Assembly: GCA_945836835.1 (NCBI GenBank)
Contig: CAMAML010000002.1
Location: 1-20,928, forward strand
Direction: 5' to 3'
DNA from: an uncultured cyanobacterium
GTDB taxonomy: Bacteria; Cyanobacteriota; Vampirovibrionia; Gastranaerophilales; Gastranaerophilaceae
DNA length: 20,928 bases
Part shown: piece after piece, positions 14,300 to 20,928 of the stretch
Layout: each line of letters starts with the position of its first letter
Numbering within the stretch: the first letter of the stretch is position 1
The notes under the pieces: model-generated
The model's database searches: none
The model's input: only the letters and a program-made list of their open reading frames with translations
What the model was told of the DNA's origin: nothing
Position numbers and translations under genes: made by a program

Positions 14300-14327
14300 A
14301 TGATACTTTGCGAAGATTTTTTTGCAA
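14300..14327 (-). promoter_or_regulatory. Promoter of the oxidoreductase-pgsA-like-trmL-nnrD operon
   Basis: On the minus strand TTGCAA (14327-14322), a 16-base spacer and TATCAT (14305-14300) give a start near 14293, about 43 bases before the ATG at 14250. Confidence 0.5.
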
Positions 14328-14406
14328 GTAATTAAACAATATTTTACAATTCGACTTGTAGAAAAGCGGCTTGTAAAGAATTTAAAAATCAATAACAAAA
14401 AACTTA

Positions 14407-14435
14407 TTGACAACGAAATATGTTTGGCTTATACT
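14407..14435 (+). promoter_or_regulatory. Strong promoter of the tRNA-Pro gene
   Basis: A perfect TTGACA (14407-14412), a 17-base spacer and TATACT (14430-14435) give a start near 14442, leaving a leader of about 66 bases before the mature tRNA. Confidence 0.8.
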
Positions 14436-14507
14436 CTTTCTTGCGGAAGTTGTGTTTTTTTTGAAACAGAGCATCCGACGACAAAAGAATTTGAAAACTA
14501 AATAAAA

Positions 14508-14584
14508 CGGGATGTGGCGCAGCTTGGTAGCGCACCTCGCTTGGGACGAGGGGGTCGCACGTTCGAATCGTGTCATCCCGACCA
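14508..14584 (+). tRNA. tRNA-Pro (anticodon TGG)
   Basis: The 77-base sequence folds as a complete tRNA with encoded CCA. The acceptor stem pairs CGGGATG (14508-14514) with CATCCCG (14574-14580). The D arm contains GCGCAGCTTGGTAGCGC, the anticodon stem is CCTCG/CGAGG around the loop CTTGGGA (anticodon TGG), and the T arm contains GTTCGAATC. The C1-G72 pair and TGG anticodon identify proline. Protein-like frames across this gene are artefacts. Confidence 0.97.
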
Positions 14585-14590
14585 TTTATA

Positions 14591-14630
14591 ACAAAGACTT
14601 TCAGCAATTTACTGAAAGTCTTTGTTTTTT
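14591..14630 (+). terminator. Rho-independent terminator after tRNA-Pro
   Basis: A perfect 14-base stem, ACAAAGACTTTCAG (14591-14604) with CTGAAAGTCTTTGT (14612-14625), closes a seven-base loop and runs into a T tract ending at 14630. It begins six bases after the encoded CCA. Confidence 0.92.
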
Positions 14631-14750
14631 ATCTCAACGAAATTTGATGGGGATAAAACTCAACGGCAACAAGGCTTTAAGACGTCCCGATGCATAATCC
14701 CCGTATTTTAGTATGTAGTACGTAACTCTGATTTACCAATCAGACAATAA

Positions 14751-15050
14751 TTAAAATCCGATAGTATTTTGCAACTCTTTGGATTTTTTGACCTTAACTT
14801 CACTTTTGAGCATTTTTACTATTTCATCAAAATCTTTTATTCCTAAAAAGTCGGTTTTCTTTTTGACTGTTGCAAAATCACCTGCTGTTAATCCCTTTAT
14901 AACAACGGTTTCTCCATTTTTATTTACCCCACCAAAGAAATGTTCTATTGCGTGGTTAACCTGTTCTGTTGTTAAAAAGCTGTAATGTACTTTAAATGTG
15001 AATCTTCTCAAACTTGTTTCATCCAAACTATCAAGTAAATTAGAGTCTGT
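14751..15050 (-). pseudogene. C-terminal remnant of an AAA+ ATPase gene
   Basis: The open frame (stop-free from 15050 to 14751) reads NLLDSLDETSLRRFTFKVHY near its start. This fits the end of an AAA+ module in which an Asn (sensor 1) is followed by 'D-x-A-x-x-R-R-F' and an FK strand, and the rest (GLTAGDFATVKKKTDFLGIKDFDEIVKML) matches the C-terminal helical lid of such ATPases. Walker A and B, which would lie upstream, are missing. In-frame TGA at 15053-15051 ends the homology, and there is no ATG or binding site; only a TTG (15026) could start a 91-residue product. The breakpoint coincides with an IS-end-like sequence at 15042. I infer disruption by insertion followed by loss of the 5' part. 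Exact family is uncertain. Confidence 0.65.
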
Positions 15051-15074
15051 TCACACAAAATTGGCACAAAAAGT
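15042..15074. mobile_element. Possible lone insertion-sequence end (IS256-like terminal repeat)
   Basis: The sequence starts AGAGTCTGTTCACACAAA exactly where the ATPase homology stops. Its opening resembles, from memory, terminal inverted repeats of IS256-family elements, which commonly contain G-A-G-(T/A)-C-T-G-T followed by CACA. No transposase gene and no matching opposite end were found in the window, so it would be a relic. The identification is tentative. Confidence 0.3.
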
Positions 15075-15443
15075 AAAATTTACAAATTTATTTAAGGATT
15101 AAATCAAGGTGTAAACCATTATAAACAAAAGAAAAAGTTGCCATTGGAATAACGGCAACATTAAATAAACACGAGGATATTAAGAGAGAGAGTATAAAAT
15201 AAACTTTTTATATATTCTTGTTAATTATTTTTCCTTACGATTGGGGGAGGCAATCTCAATGATTTATTTCCCTTACATTTATATAAAGTTTTTGCGGTAA
15301 AAAAAATTGCCCTTTTTTATTCGTTTGTTAAGTATTGTAAAACCCAATAACGGAAAAACTCTGCCAACAACTCCCATTGTTCCCTGAAAATGCAATGTTT
15401 CAGCCAAAAAATTTCCTCCATATGTATGAAATATTAAAAAATC
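15051..15443. other. Gene-free AT-rich stretch
   Basis: Apart from the possible IS end at its left side, this region holds no convincing gene. A small hairpin, GTTGCC (15137-15142) with GGCAAC (15154-15159), is present without a T tract. A purine run (AGAGAGAG near 15185) and a GATTGGGGGAGG stretch near 15240 have no evident role. It looks like decayed DNA between the ATPase remnant and the pilT promoter. Confidence 0.5.
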
Positions 15444-15472
15444 TTGTCAAATGCGTTATCAGATGGTATAAT
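15444..15472 (+). promoter_or_regulatory. Promoter of pilT-recO
   Basis: TTGTCA (15444-15449), a 17-base spacer and a perfect TATAAT (15467-15472) with an extended TGG immediately upstream give a start near 15479. AGGA lies five bases before the ATG at 15509. Confidence 0.8.
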
Positions 15473-15508
15473 AGTAGCGTAAGTTGAGAGAAAACAGTTA
15501 GGACTAAT

Positions 15509-16618
15509 ATGGAATTTGATGTTGAAGATTTTTTAAGAAAAGCAGTAGCAATCGGAGCTTCCGACGTACATTTGGCGGTTGGAGAACATCCCACGGTCAG
15601 AAAAGACGGAAGAATTTTAAAGATTAACATGCCTTTACTTAACGACGAAGATTTGGATCGTTCTTACGATTCACTTTTGCCGCGAAGTGCAAGGGATAAT
15701 TTGGAAAATGTTTACGATTTGGACTTCTCTTATGAAATTCCGGGGGTTTCAAGATTTCGTGTAAACCTTTCCAGGCAATTAGGTAAAAACAAGCTCGTTA
15801 TAAGATTAATCCCTTACTACGTGCCTAAAATTCCCGAGTTGAATTTACCTGAGTCAATGGAACAGTTTGCTAAATTAAACCACGGTATCGTTCTTATTAC
15901 TGGACCTACCGGTGCGGGCAAGTCAACAACCATTGCGTCTTTGATTGATTATATAAACACTAATTATGCAAAACACATTATTACAATCGAAGATCCTATC
16001 GAGTTTATATTCAACAACAAAAAATGTATCGTATCGCAACGTCAAATTTTGCTGGATACGGCGACTTTCTCGGACGGTGTTAAATACGCACTTCGCCAAG
16101 ACCCTGACGTTATATTTATCGGAGAAATTCGTGACAGAGAAACGGTTACCGCAGCACTTAAGGCTGCCGAAACGGGACACCTTGTATTTGCAACAATACA
16201 CACCAACGATGCCGTTCAAACCATTAACCGTATCGTAAACATGTACGAACCTGCAGACAGAGGTGTTGTCCGTAACCAGTTGGCATCTTTGGTCAAAGGT
16301 ACGGTTTCGCAAAGATTGGTTCCGCTCAAAGACGGTAGCGGACGCAGACCTGCATGTGAAGTGCTTGTCGTAACCTCCACGGTTAAAGATTTTATCGAGA
16401 AAGACGAGCTGGACAATATCTACGATTTGGTTAAAAAAGGCTCGTTCAACTCGATGATTACGATGAATATGTCGTTGTACAACCTGTATTCTAACGGCTT
16501 GATTTCCGAAGAAGTTGCGATGGAAGCCTCGGATGACAGAACTGAACTCGCTCAAATGATTAAAGGAGCTTACTCGGGTGTTACGACCAAGACGGACTCG
16601 AGTGATGATGATTTTTAA
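15509..16618 (+). CDS. pilT: Type IV pilus retraction ATPase PilT-like
   Basis: PilT is a hexameric cytoplasmic motor that depolymerises type IV pili, driving twitching and DNA uptake. This 369-residue protein has the PAS-like N domain opening with ASDVHLAVGEHPTVR (17-31) and the full secretion-ATPase set: Walker A GPTGAGKST (132-140), Asp box IITIEDPIEF (157-166), Walker B DPDVIFIGEIRD (198-209) and His box TGHLVFATIHTNDA (222-235). The C-terminal AIRNLIRE motif typical of PilT is not recognisable; the corresponding stretch reads KKGSFNSMITMNMSL (309-323). A PilU- or PilT2-like role is therefore possible. The gene has a strong promoter and AGGA before the ATG, and ends in TAATG shared with recO. 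No other complete pilus gene is in the window; the pilin at 4213 is truncated. Confidence 0.92.
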   Translation: MEFDVEDFLRKAVAIGASDVHLAVGEHPTVRKDGRILKINMPLLNDEDLDRSYDSLLPRSARDNLENVYDLDFSYEIPGVSRFRVNLSRQLGKNKLVIRLIPYYVPKIPELNLPESMEQFAKLNHGIVLITGPTGAGKSTTIASLIDYINTNYAKHIITIEDPIEFIFNNKKCIVSQRQILLDTATFSDGVKYALRQDPDVIFIGEIRDRETVTAALKAAETGHLVFATIHTNDAVQTINRIVNMYEPADRGVVRNQLASLVKGTVSQRLVPLKDGSGRRPACEVLVVTSTVKDFIEKDELDNIYDLVKKGSFNSMITMNMSLYNLYSNGLISEEVAMEASDDRTELAQMIKGAYSGVTTKTDSSDDDF

Positions 16619-17382
16619 TGTCGGCGGCTAATTCTTTTGTAACAGACGTAATCAATTTGAAAGCCTACAATTTCAGCGAGGCTGATAAAATTATGGTTAT
16701 GTATTCTCGTGAAAAAGGGTTAATCAAAGCTATCGCAAAAGGTGTCAAAAAACCGAAAAGCAAGCTCGGAGCAAGGATGGATTTGCTTGTTGCAAATACT
16801 CTGATGCTCAATAAGGGCAAGAATTTGGATATTATTTCTCAAGCTGATGCCAAAAATACTTTCTCCAAAACACGCAAAGATATGGACAAAATTTTCTATT
16901 CGCTTTATGTGACCGAAGTCGTCCATAATTTCGGTGTAGAGGAAGATCCTTATTCAAAAGAGATTTACGACCTTTTGTATAAAACGCTTGAAATGATTTC
17001 AAAGTCCGAAAACAAGGTGGAAGTTATGCTGAATGTATTGAAATTTCAGCTAAAAATAATGAGCCTTTCGGGATTTTCGGTCGAGCTTGAAACCTGCCTC
17101 GGGTGCGGGCGAAAAATTCTTGAAGAAGAAATGTTCTTCTCACAGCATGCCGGAGGGGTTTTCTGCAACTGCTGCAACATCGTAGCGTCGGTAAAATTGA
17201 ACCACAAAATACGGGATTTTCTTGTTACTCTTGCAAGAGAAGATTTTGATGAAAAAAGCGAGTATGAACGTAAGGCAAACGAAAAAGTTTGTGCGGTATG
17301 CTTTAACCTTTTAAAATCCTATATTAACTCCCGTTCGTCTAAGCGGTTCAAATCTTCGGACATTTTGCAGGAAGTTTGTTAA
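16618..17382 (+). CDS. recO: DNA repair protein RecO
   Basis: RecO anneals single strands and, with RecR, loads RecA onto SSB-coated DNA in the RecFOR pathway. The 254-residue protein has the N-terminal OB fold (about 5-80; VINLKAYNFSEADKIMVMYSREKGLIKAIAKG is typical) and a helical C-terminal part with the zinc site CLGC (160-163) and CNCC (183-186). The start codon shares one base with the pilT stop (TAATG), and no Shine-Dalgarno is apparent, so translation is coupled to pilT. Pairing of recO with a pilus motor links no obvious pathway, although both can contribute to DNA uptake and recombination. The family call is firm. Confidence 0.93.
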   Translation: MSAANSFVTDVINLKAYNFSEADKIMVMYSREKGLIKAIAKGVKKPKSKLGARMDLLVANTLMLNKGKNLDIISQADAKNTFSKTRKDMDKIFYSLYVTEVVHNFGVEEDPYSKEIYDLLYKTLEMISKSENKVEVMLNVLKFQLKIMSLSGFSVELETCLGCGRKILEEEMFFSQHAGGVFCNCCNIVASVKLNHKIRDFLVTLAREDFDEKSEYERKANEKVCAVCFNLLKSYINSRSSKRFKSSDILQEVC

Positions 17383-17396
17383 GCAGAATTTAATTT

Positions 17397-17427
17397 TTGT
17401 TAATATCAGAGATTTTAGGTGTATAAT
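17397..17427 (+). promoter_or_regulatory. Candidate leaderless promoter of gmk-coaBC
   Basis: TATAAT (17422-17427) ends six bases before the gmk ATG at 17434, so the expected start point is the ATG itself. TTGTTA (17397-17402) is the best -35, with a long 19-base spacer. No Shine-Dalgarno lies at a workable distance; AGG at 17417-17419 is too far. Confidence 0.45.
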
Positions 17428-17433
17428 TCAAGT

Positions 17434-18009
17434 ATGGAAAAACAACAAAACAAAAAATTGTATATAATTTCAGGTTCATCGGGTGTGGGCAAAGGGACTG
17501 TTTTAAAATCGCTTTTAGAAAGACATCCCGAGTTTATGCTCTCGATTTCGTGTACGACAAGAAGTCCTCGTGAGGGGGAAAAAGACGGGGTAAACTATTT
17601 TTTTCTTTCAAGAGAAGAGTTTGAGGATTGCGTCAACAAGGACAAATTTCTTGAGTGGGCGGAATTTGCGGGGAACCGGTACGGTACGAAGAAAAAATAT
17701 ATTCAGCAGTGTCTCACAGAAGGCAAGGACGTTATTTTGGAGATTGAAACGCAGGGGGCGTTGAAAGTCAAACAACAGATGCCCGAGGCAGTTTTAATCT
17801 TTATCGAGCCTCCGTCTTTGGAAACGCTTGAAAACAGATTACGTGGAAGGCACACTGAGGATGAAACCACCATCCAAAAACGGCTTATGGAAGTGTCAAA
17901 AGAATTGGAAGTTGCAAAACAGTATGATTATCAGGTTATAAACGACGACTTAGCCAAAACGGTTGAAGAAATCGAGAAAATAATTATAAAGGAGCAAGGG
18001 TTATGCTGA
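17434..18009 (+). CDS. gmk: Guanylate kinase
   Basis: Guanylate kinase phosphorylates GMP to GDP with ATP. The 191-residue protein has the P-loop GSSGVGKGT (14-22), the GMP-binding TTRSPREGE (41-49), the lid-region NRYGT (81-85), and the later IFIEPPSLETLENRLRGRHTEDE with the arginine-rich lid. The ATG at 17434 is taken as the start; an in-frame GTG at 17419 overlaps the -10 box and would add MYNSS. The 3' end overlaps coaBC by seven bases. In many bacteria gmk is followed by rpoZ (omega) and then coaBC; rpoZ is not between them here. Confidence 0.96.
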   Translation: MEKQQNKKLYIISGSSGVGKGTVLKSLLERHPEFMLSISCTTRSPREGEKDGVNYFFLSREEFEDCVNKDKFLEWAEFAGNRYGTKKKYIQQCLTEGKDVILEIETQGALKVKQQMPEAVLIFIEPPSLETLENRLRGRHTEDETTIQKRLMEVSKELEVAKQYDYQVINDDLAKTVEEIEKIIIKEQGLC

Positions 18010-19193
18010 ACGGTAAAAACATTCTAATCGGGATTACGGGCGGGATTGCCGCATACAAGATTTGCGAACTTATTCGACTTTTCAAAAAGCAAAACGCAAA
18101 CGTAAAAGTCATTTGCACGCCTAATGCGATGAATTTTGTAACAAAAACCACCCTCCAAAGTTTGAGCCAAAACGAGGTTTACGTGGATCAATTTGCGATT
18201 GAGGACTTCAAGCCCGAACACATTTCGCTTGCCGACGAGGCGGATATTTTTGTGATAGCCCCGATTAGTGCAAACACTATCGGCAAAATTGCAAACGGAA
18301 TTTGCGACAACTTGTTGACATCCGTTGCGTGTGCATTCCAAAAACCCGTTATTATCGCACCTGCGATGAACAGCGGGATGTGGAACAGCAACGCCGTTCA
18401 AGGGAATTTGAAAAAACTTGACAACGAAGGCTATCATATTCTTGCACCGGAGGACGGATTTTTGGCGTGCGGGACAACGGGACGCGGAAGGTTGTGCGAT
18501 ATAGGGAAAATTTTTGATAAAACGGTTGAAATACTTGCACAATCCAAGACTTTGCTCGGTCAAAAAATTGTCGTAACCGCCGGCGGAACGATTGAAGAGA
18601 TTGACGCTGTCAGGTATATGTCAAACTATTCGTCGGGTAAAATGGGGATTTGCCTTGCGGACAGAGCCTACGAACTCGGTGCTGATGTCGTATTGATTAC
18701 GACAGTCAGGGTCGAAAAACCTTACGAAATCATCGGGGTTAAGTCTGCCGAAGAGATGAAACAGGTTGTGGAAAGCGAGTTTGCCAATGCGGACTGTATT
18801 ATTATGGCGGCTGCGGTTGCGGATTACAGGGCTAAGACGATTTCCGACAAGAAACTCAAAAAAACGGAAGAAAACGAAATTACCATAAAATTCGTCAAGA
18901 ACCCCGACATTCTGAAAGGGTTGTGCGATATGAAGACTAAAGCAAAGGGGAAAACTCCGCTGATTATTGGGTTTTGTGCCGAAAGCGAGGATTTGTTGAA
19001 AAACGCCGAGAAAAAAATTGCCCAAAAAGGTTGCGACTTTTTGATTGCAAACGACATTTCAAGAAAAGACATCGGGTTTGCAAGTAACTACAACGAAGTT
19101 ACGGTTTTCAGAAGCGACGGCGGGATGAAAAAACTCGAAAAAGCAACAAAAAAAGAAATCGCAAAACAAATTTTTGAGGAAATTTATGGATAA
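18003..19193 (+). CDS. coaBC: Bifunctional phosphopantothenoylcysteine decarboxylase / phosphopantothenate-cysteine ligase
   Basis: CoaBC carries out two consecutive steps of coenzyme A synthesis: ligation of cysteine to 4'-phosphopantothenate and FMN-dependent decarboxylation of the product. The 396-residue protein is full length. The CoaC half (1-180) shows GITGGIAAYK, the catalytic His in HISLADEAD (H73), the PAMNSGMW substrate clamp (120-127) and the active-site Cys in ACGTTGRGRL (C156). The CoaB half shows TAGGTIEEIDAVRYMSNYSSGKMG (192-215), AAAVADYR (269-276), the KKLKK lysine region (283-287) and NPDIL. AAGGAG precedes the ATG, which lies inside the gmk end. The stop overlaps the next gene by eight bases, so gmk, coaBC and the Nif3-like gene form one unit. 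Confidence 0.97.
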   Translation: MLNGKNILIGITGGIAAYKICELIRLFKKQNANVKVICTPNAMNFVTKTTLQSLSQNEVYVDQFAIEDFKPEHISLADEADIFVIAPISANTIGKIANGICDNLLTSVACAFQKPVIIAPAMNSGMWNSNAVQGNLKKLDNEGYHILAPEDGFLACGTTGRGRLCDIGKIFDKTVEILAQSKTLLGQKIVVTAGGTIEEIDAVRYMSNYSSGKMGICLADRAYELGADVVLITTVRVEKPYEIIGVKSAEEMKQVVESEFANADCIIMAAAVADYRAKTISDKKLKKTEENEITIKFVKNPDILKGLCDMKTKAKGKTPLIIGFCAESEDLLKNAEKKIAQKGCDFLIANDISRKDIGFASNYNEVTVFRSDGGMKKLEKATKKEIAKQIFEEIYG

Positions 19194-19890
19194 ATCCGAA
19201 CTTGTCTGTCGAATAGAAAATTTTGCACCGCTCGACACGGCAGAAAGTTGGGATTGCAGCGGTTGGGCAGTCGAAACGGAGAAAAAAGAGGTTAACAAAG
19301 TCCTTTTAGCACTCACTGTAACCCCTAAGATTGTGGAGCAGGCAAGATATTTTGACTGCGACATGATAATTTCTCACCACCCGCTTTTCTATGTCCCGCT
19401 TGAGTTTCGGGATATTGACATATATTCGGCACACACAAACCTTGACTTGGCACACGGCGGAACGACCGACACGCTCATATCGGAACTTGAAAGTTTCGGA
19501 TTGCTCGTAAAAGATCTGGAACGGCGAGAAGGCGATTTTGTCCGATACGTAAAAACGGATACGACGGTGGAAGAGTTTTTAAGGGTTTTGAAGTATGTTT
19601 CGCCGAATTTGCGGTATACCAAAGTCGGGGACAATGAAATTTTGGAAAAGATAGCGTTTTGTGCGGGCAGCGGAAGTGAATTTATCTCAACAGCCGCCCA
19701 AAACGGTTCGGACGCATACGTTACGGGGGATTTGAAATTTCATACGGTACTGGAAAGCCCGATAACCATATTCGACATCGGGCATTTTGAGAGCGAAATC
19801 GGTGTTTTGAAAGTTTTTGAAGAATTGATTGCGGGCGGGTGTGAAGTTACCTATGCCCACGAAGAAAGCCCGTTTCAGGTTTTGGAATAA
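19186..19890 (+). CDS. Nif3-like dinuclear metal center hexameric protein
   Basis: Nif3/DUF34 proteins (YbgI, YqfO) form toroidal hexamers with a two-metal site; their reaction is not firmly established, with GTP cyclohydrolase-like and metal-chaperone roles proposed. The 234-residue protein has the ligand motifs ISHHPLFY, SAHTNLD with the following GGTTD, and DIGHFESE near the C terminus. The block GDLKFH in the second half is also typical. It lacks the extra PII-like insert of YqfO, so it is the short form. The family WDNxG box is WDCSGW here (residues 22-27), with Cys replacing Asn. The ATG at 19186 is chosen for its GAGGA; a TTG at 19174 is in frame. It overlaps coaBC by eight bases. Family sure, function unknown. 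Confidence 0.92.
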   Translation: MDKSELVCRIENFAPLDTAESWDCSGWAVETEKKEVNKVLLALTVTPKIVEQARYFDCDMIISHHPLFYVPLEFRDIDIYSAHTNLDLAHGGTTDTLISELESFGLLVKDLERREGDFVRYVKTDTTVEEFLRVLKYVSPNLRYTKVGDNEILEKIAFCAGSGSEFISTAAQNGSDAYVTGDLKFHTVLESPITIFDIGHFESEIGVLKVFEELIAGGCEVTYAHEESPFQVLE

Positions 19891-19991
19891 TCGATATATA
19901 CGTTAGGGCAGTTAATATTCTATGTCGGTTGTTCTCGGGTGAGTTTGCGTTTCGTAAGAGCGACATTAGGTTCTAATCCGTATTTTTATTG

Positions 19992-19997
19992 TATAAT
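19992..19997 (+). promoter_or_regulatory. -10 box of the radical SAM gene
   Basis: A perfect TATAAT lies 24 bases before the ATG at 20021. No good -35 is present at 16-18 bases (the spot reads GGTTCT). The intergenic stretch 19891-19990 also has a long-range inverted pair, ATGTCG (19922-19927) with CGACAT (19961-19966), just upstream. Confidence 0.4.
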
Positions 19998-20020
19998 AGA
20001 GATAAAGGACGGGAACGGTA

Positions 20021-20928
20021 ATGGACAATTTTTTTGAAAAATATCACGAGGCGTTATATAACTGCAACAAGCCGTATCAGTATGTCGGCGGAGAGTTTTT
20101 GTCGAGAAACAAAGATTTTGATACTGCAAGCGTTCGGATTGCACTTTGTTTTCCCGACAAGTACGAAATCGGGATTAGCAACCTCGGGGTGCGGATTTTG
20201 TACGACCTCATAAATCGAGAAGAAGGCTTTATGTGCGACAGGGCTTATGCACCCGAGGTCGATTTTAAGCCTGAAACGCTTTACGGGGTAGAGTCAAAAC
20301 GTCCGCTCAAAGATTTTGACGCAATCGGGTTTTCAATCCAATACGAGATGTCTTATCCGACGATATTAAAAATGCTTGAGATGTCAAAAATCCCGTACCG
20401 CAACGATATGCGATCCGATAACGATCCGATTGTTATGGCGGGAGGACCTTGTGCTTACAATCCGCTACCCGTTGCGGATTTTATCGACGTTTTTATGATA
20501 GGGGACGGCGAAGAGGCAATAGTCGAGGCGTGCCGAATTTTGGAAGAAACAAAAGGTTTACCTCGTCAAGAGAGGATAAAACGGCTTTGCGAGGGGGAAA
20601 ACTCGGGTCGCTGGTCGAAATCGGTCGGAGGAAAAGTCGTCAAACGCCTTGTGCCGCTTACGTACGATACGGCGTTGAAGAAATACCCGCTCCCGTATTC
20701 TTCCTCGATACAGGACAGAGCCGTCGTTGAAATTCGACGGGGGTGCGGGCGGATGTGCAGGTTTTGCCAGCCCGGACACGTAACCCTGCCGATTAGGGAA
20801 AGAAAAAGCGAAGAGATAATAAAAATCACAAAAGAACTCGTCAAAAACACGGGATATAACGAATATTCTCTCTTGTCGCTTTCCTCAAACGATTATGCAA
20901 ACATTAACGAAACAATAAAAGAGTTGGC
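20021..20928 (+). CDS. B12-binding/radical SAM protein, TIGR03960 type, N-terminal part (cut by window edge)
   Basis: The first 302 codons are present; the frame is open to the window end. The protein has a B12-binding-like N-terminal domain (about 35-170; VRIALCFPDKYEIGISNLGVRILY, then FSIQYEMSYPTILKML and MAGGPCAYNPLPVADFIDVFMIGDGEE). The radical SAM cluster motif follows: C242, C246 and C249 in RGCGRMCRFCQPG, then PIRERKSEEI. This arrangement matches the TIGR03960 family, often fused at the C terminus to a TIGR03936/DUF2344 domain, found in cyanobacteria and clostridia, with no proven reaction. Whether that fusion exists here cannot be seen. The ATG is preceded by AAGGAC (20005-20010) at ten bases, and a -10 box lies upstream, suggesting a new transcription unit after the coaBC operon. 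Confidence 0.9.
   Translation, partial: MDNFFEKYHEALYNCNKPYQYVGGEFLSRNKDFDTASVRIALCFPDKYEIGISNLGVRILYDLINREEGFMCDRAYAPEVDFKPETLYGVESKRPLKDFDAIGFSIQYEMSYPTILKMLEMSKIPYRNDMRSDNDPIVMAGGPCAYNPLPVADFIDVFMIGDGEEAIVEACRILEETKGLPRQERIKRLCEGENSGRWSKSVGGKVVKRLVPLTYDTALKKYPLPYSSSIQDRAVVEIRRGCGRMCRFCQPGHVTLPIRERKSEEIIKITKELVKNTGYNEYSLLSLSSNDYANINETIKEL

Noticed and set aside
14382..14697. Protein-like frames across the tRNA-Pro gene, including minus-strand ones reading GRDDTIRTCDPLVPSEV and MVGMTRFERATPSSQAR
   Set aside because: These are well-known artefact translations of a tRNA gene; the tRNA fold, promoter and terminator explain the sequence fully.
14649..14701. GGGGAT / ATCCCC inverted pair after the tRNA terminator, considered as a structured RNA
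   Set aside because: Only six bases pair across some 40 bases; no riboswitch or tRNA-like core is visible and no promoter precedes it.
15923..16555. 210-codon minus-strand frame inside pilT
   Set aside because: It is antisense to well-conserved ATPase motifs and has no family resemblance; it is a shadow of pilT.
1..20928. Search for CRISPR arrays, complete insertion sequences, toxin-antitoxin modules and phage genes
   Set aside because: No regularly spaced repeats, transposase, integrase or phage structural frames were found; the only repeats are the three hairpin elements and the short palindromes.

Overview
The window is a low-GC bacterial chromosome segment dominated by housekeeping genes. 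Several features suggest a member of the Vampirovibrionia (formerly Melainabacteria; gut Gastranaerophilales). YidC carries the large extracytoplasmic insert known from cyanobacterial YidC, a pilin N terminus reads GFTLAEVLITLGVIGVVAA, there is an anaerobe-type reverse rubrerythrin, and promoters are close to sigma-70 consensus. The phylum assignment is inference; no rRNA is present to settle it.

Layout. Positions 1-470 are mostly non-coding and hold a dispersed hairpin repeat and palindromes upstream of a rubrerythrin gene (471-1007, +, with its own terminator). A second repeat copy separates it from a minus-strand pair, rimI then bioY. A secreted glycine-zipper protein (minus) and a membrane-anchored FGE/lectin-fold-like protein (plus) are divergently transcribed from overlapping promoters at 3377-3412. 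A third repeat copy and a truncated type IV pilin gene follow. The minus-strand operon yidC-queA ends against the pilin remnant.

Positions 6648-11186 (minus) carry the most unusual locus: a 1388-residue protein with a papain/calpain-like Cys-His-Asp signature, followed after 36 bases by a 111-residue Glu/Lys/Gln-rich helical protein. Upstream on the same strand is a tight operon (14250 down to 11361): Gfo/Idh/MocA oxidoreductase, PgsA-like CDP-alcohol phosphatidyltransferase, TrmL tRNA methyltransferase and NnrD NAD(P)HX dehydratase.

On the plus strand come tRNA-Pro(TGG), with a near-perfect promoter and terminator, and then a decayed region holding the C-terminal remnant of an AAA+ ATPase next to what looks like an insertion-sequence end. 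The rest of the window is a plus-strand run: pilT-recO (TAATG overlap), gmk-coaBC-Nif3-like (overlapping genes), and the first 302 codons of a TIGR03960-type radical SAM protein cut by the window edge.

The genes cover membrane protein insertion (yidC), tRNA modification (queA, trmL), coenzyme A, GMP and phospholipid synthesis, metabolite repair (nnrD), DNA repair (recO) and twitching or pilus retraction (pilT). No CRISPR array, complete insertion sequence, prophage or rRNA was seen.
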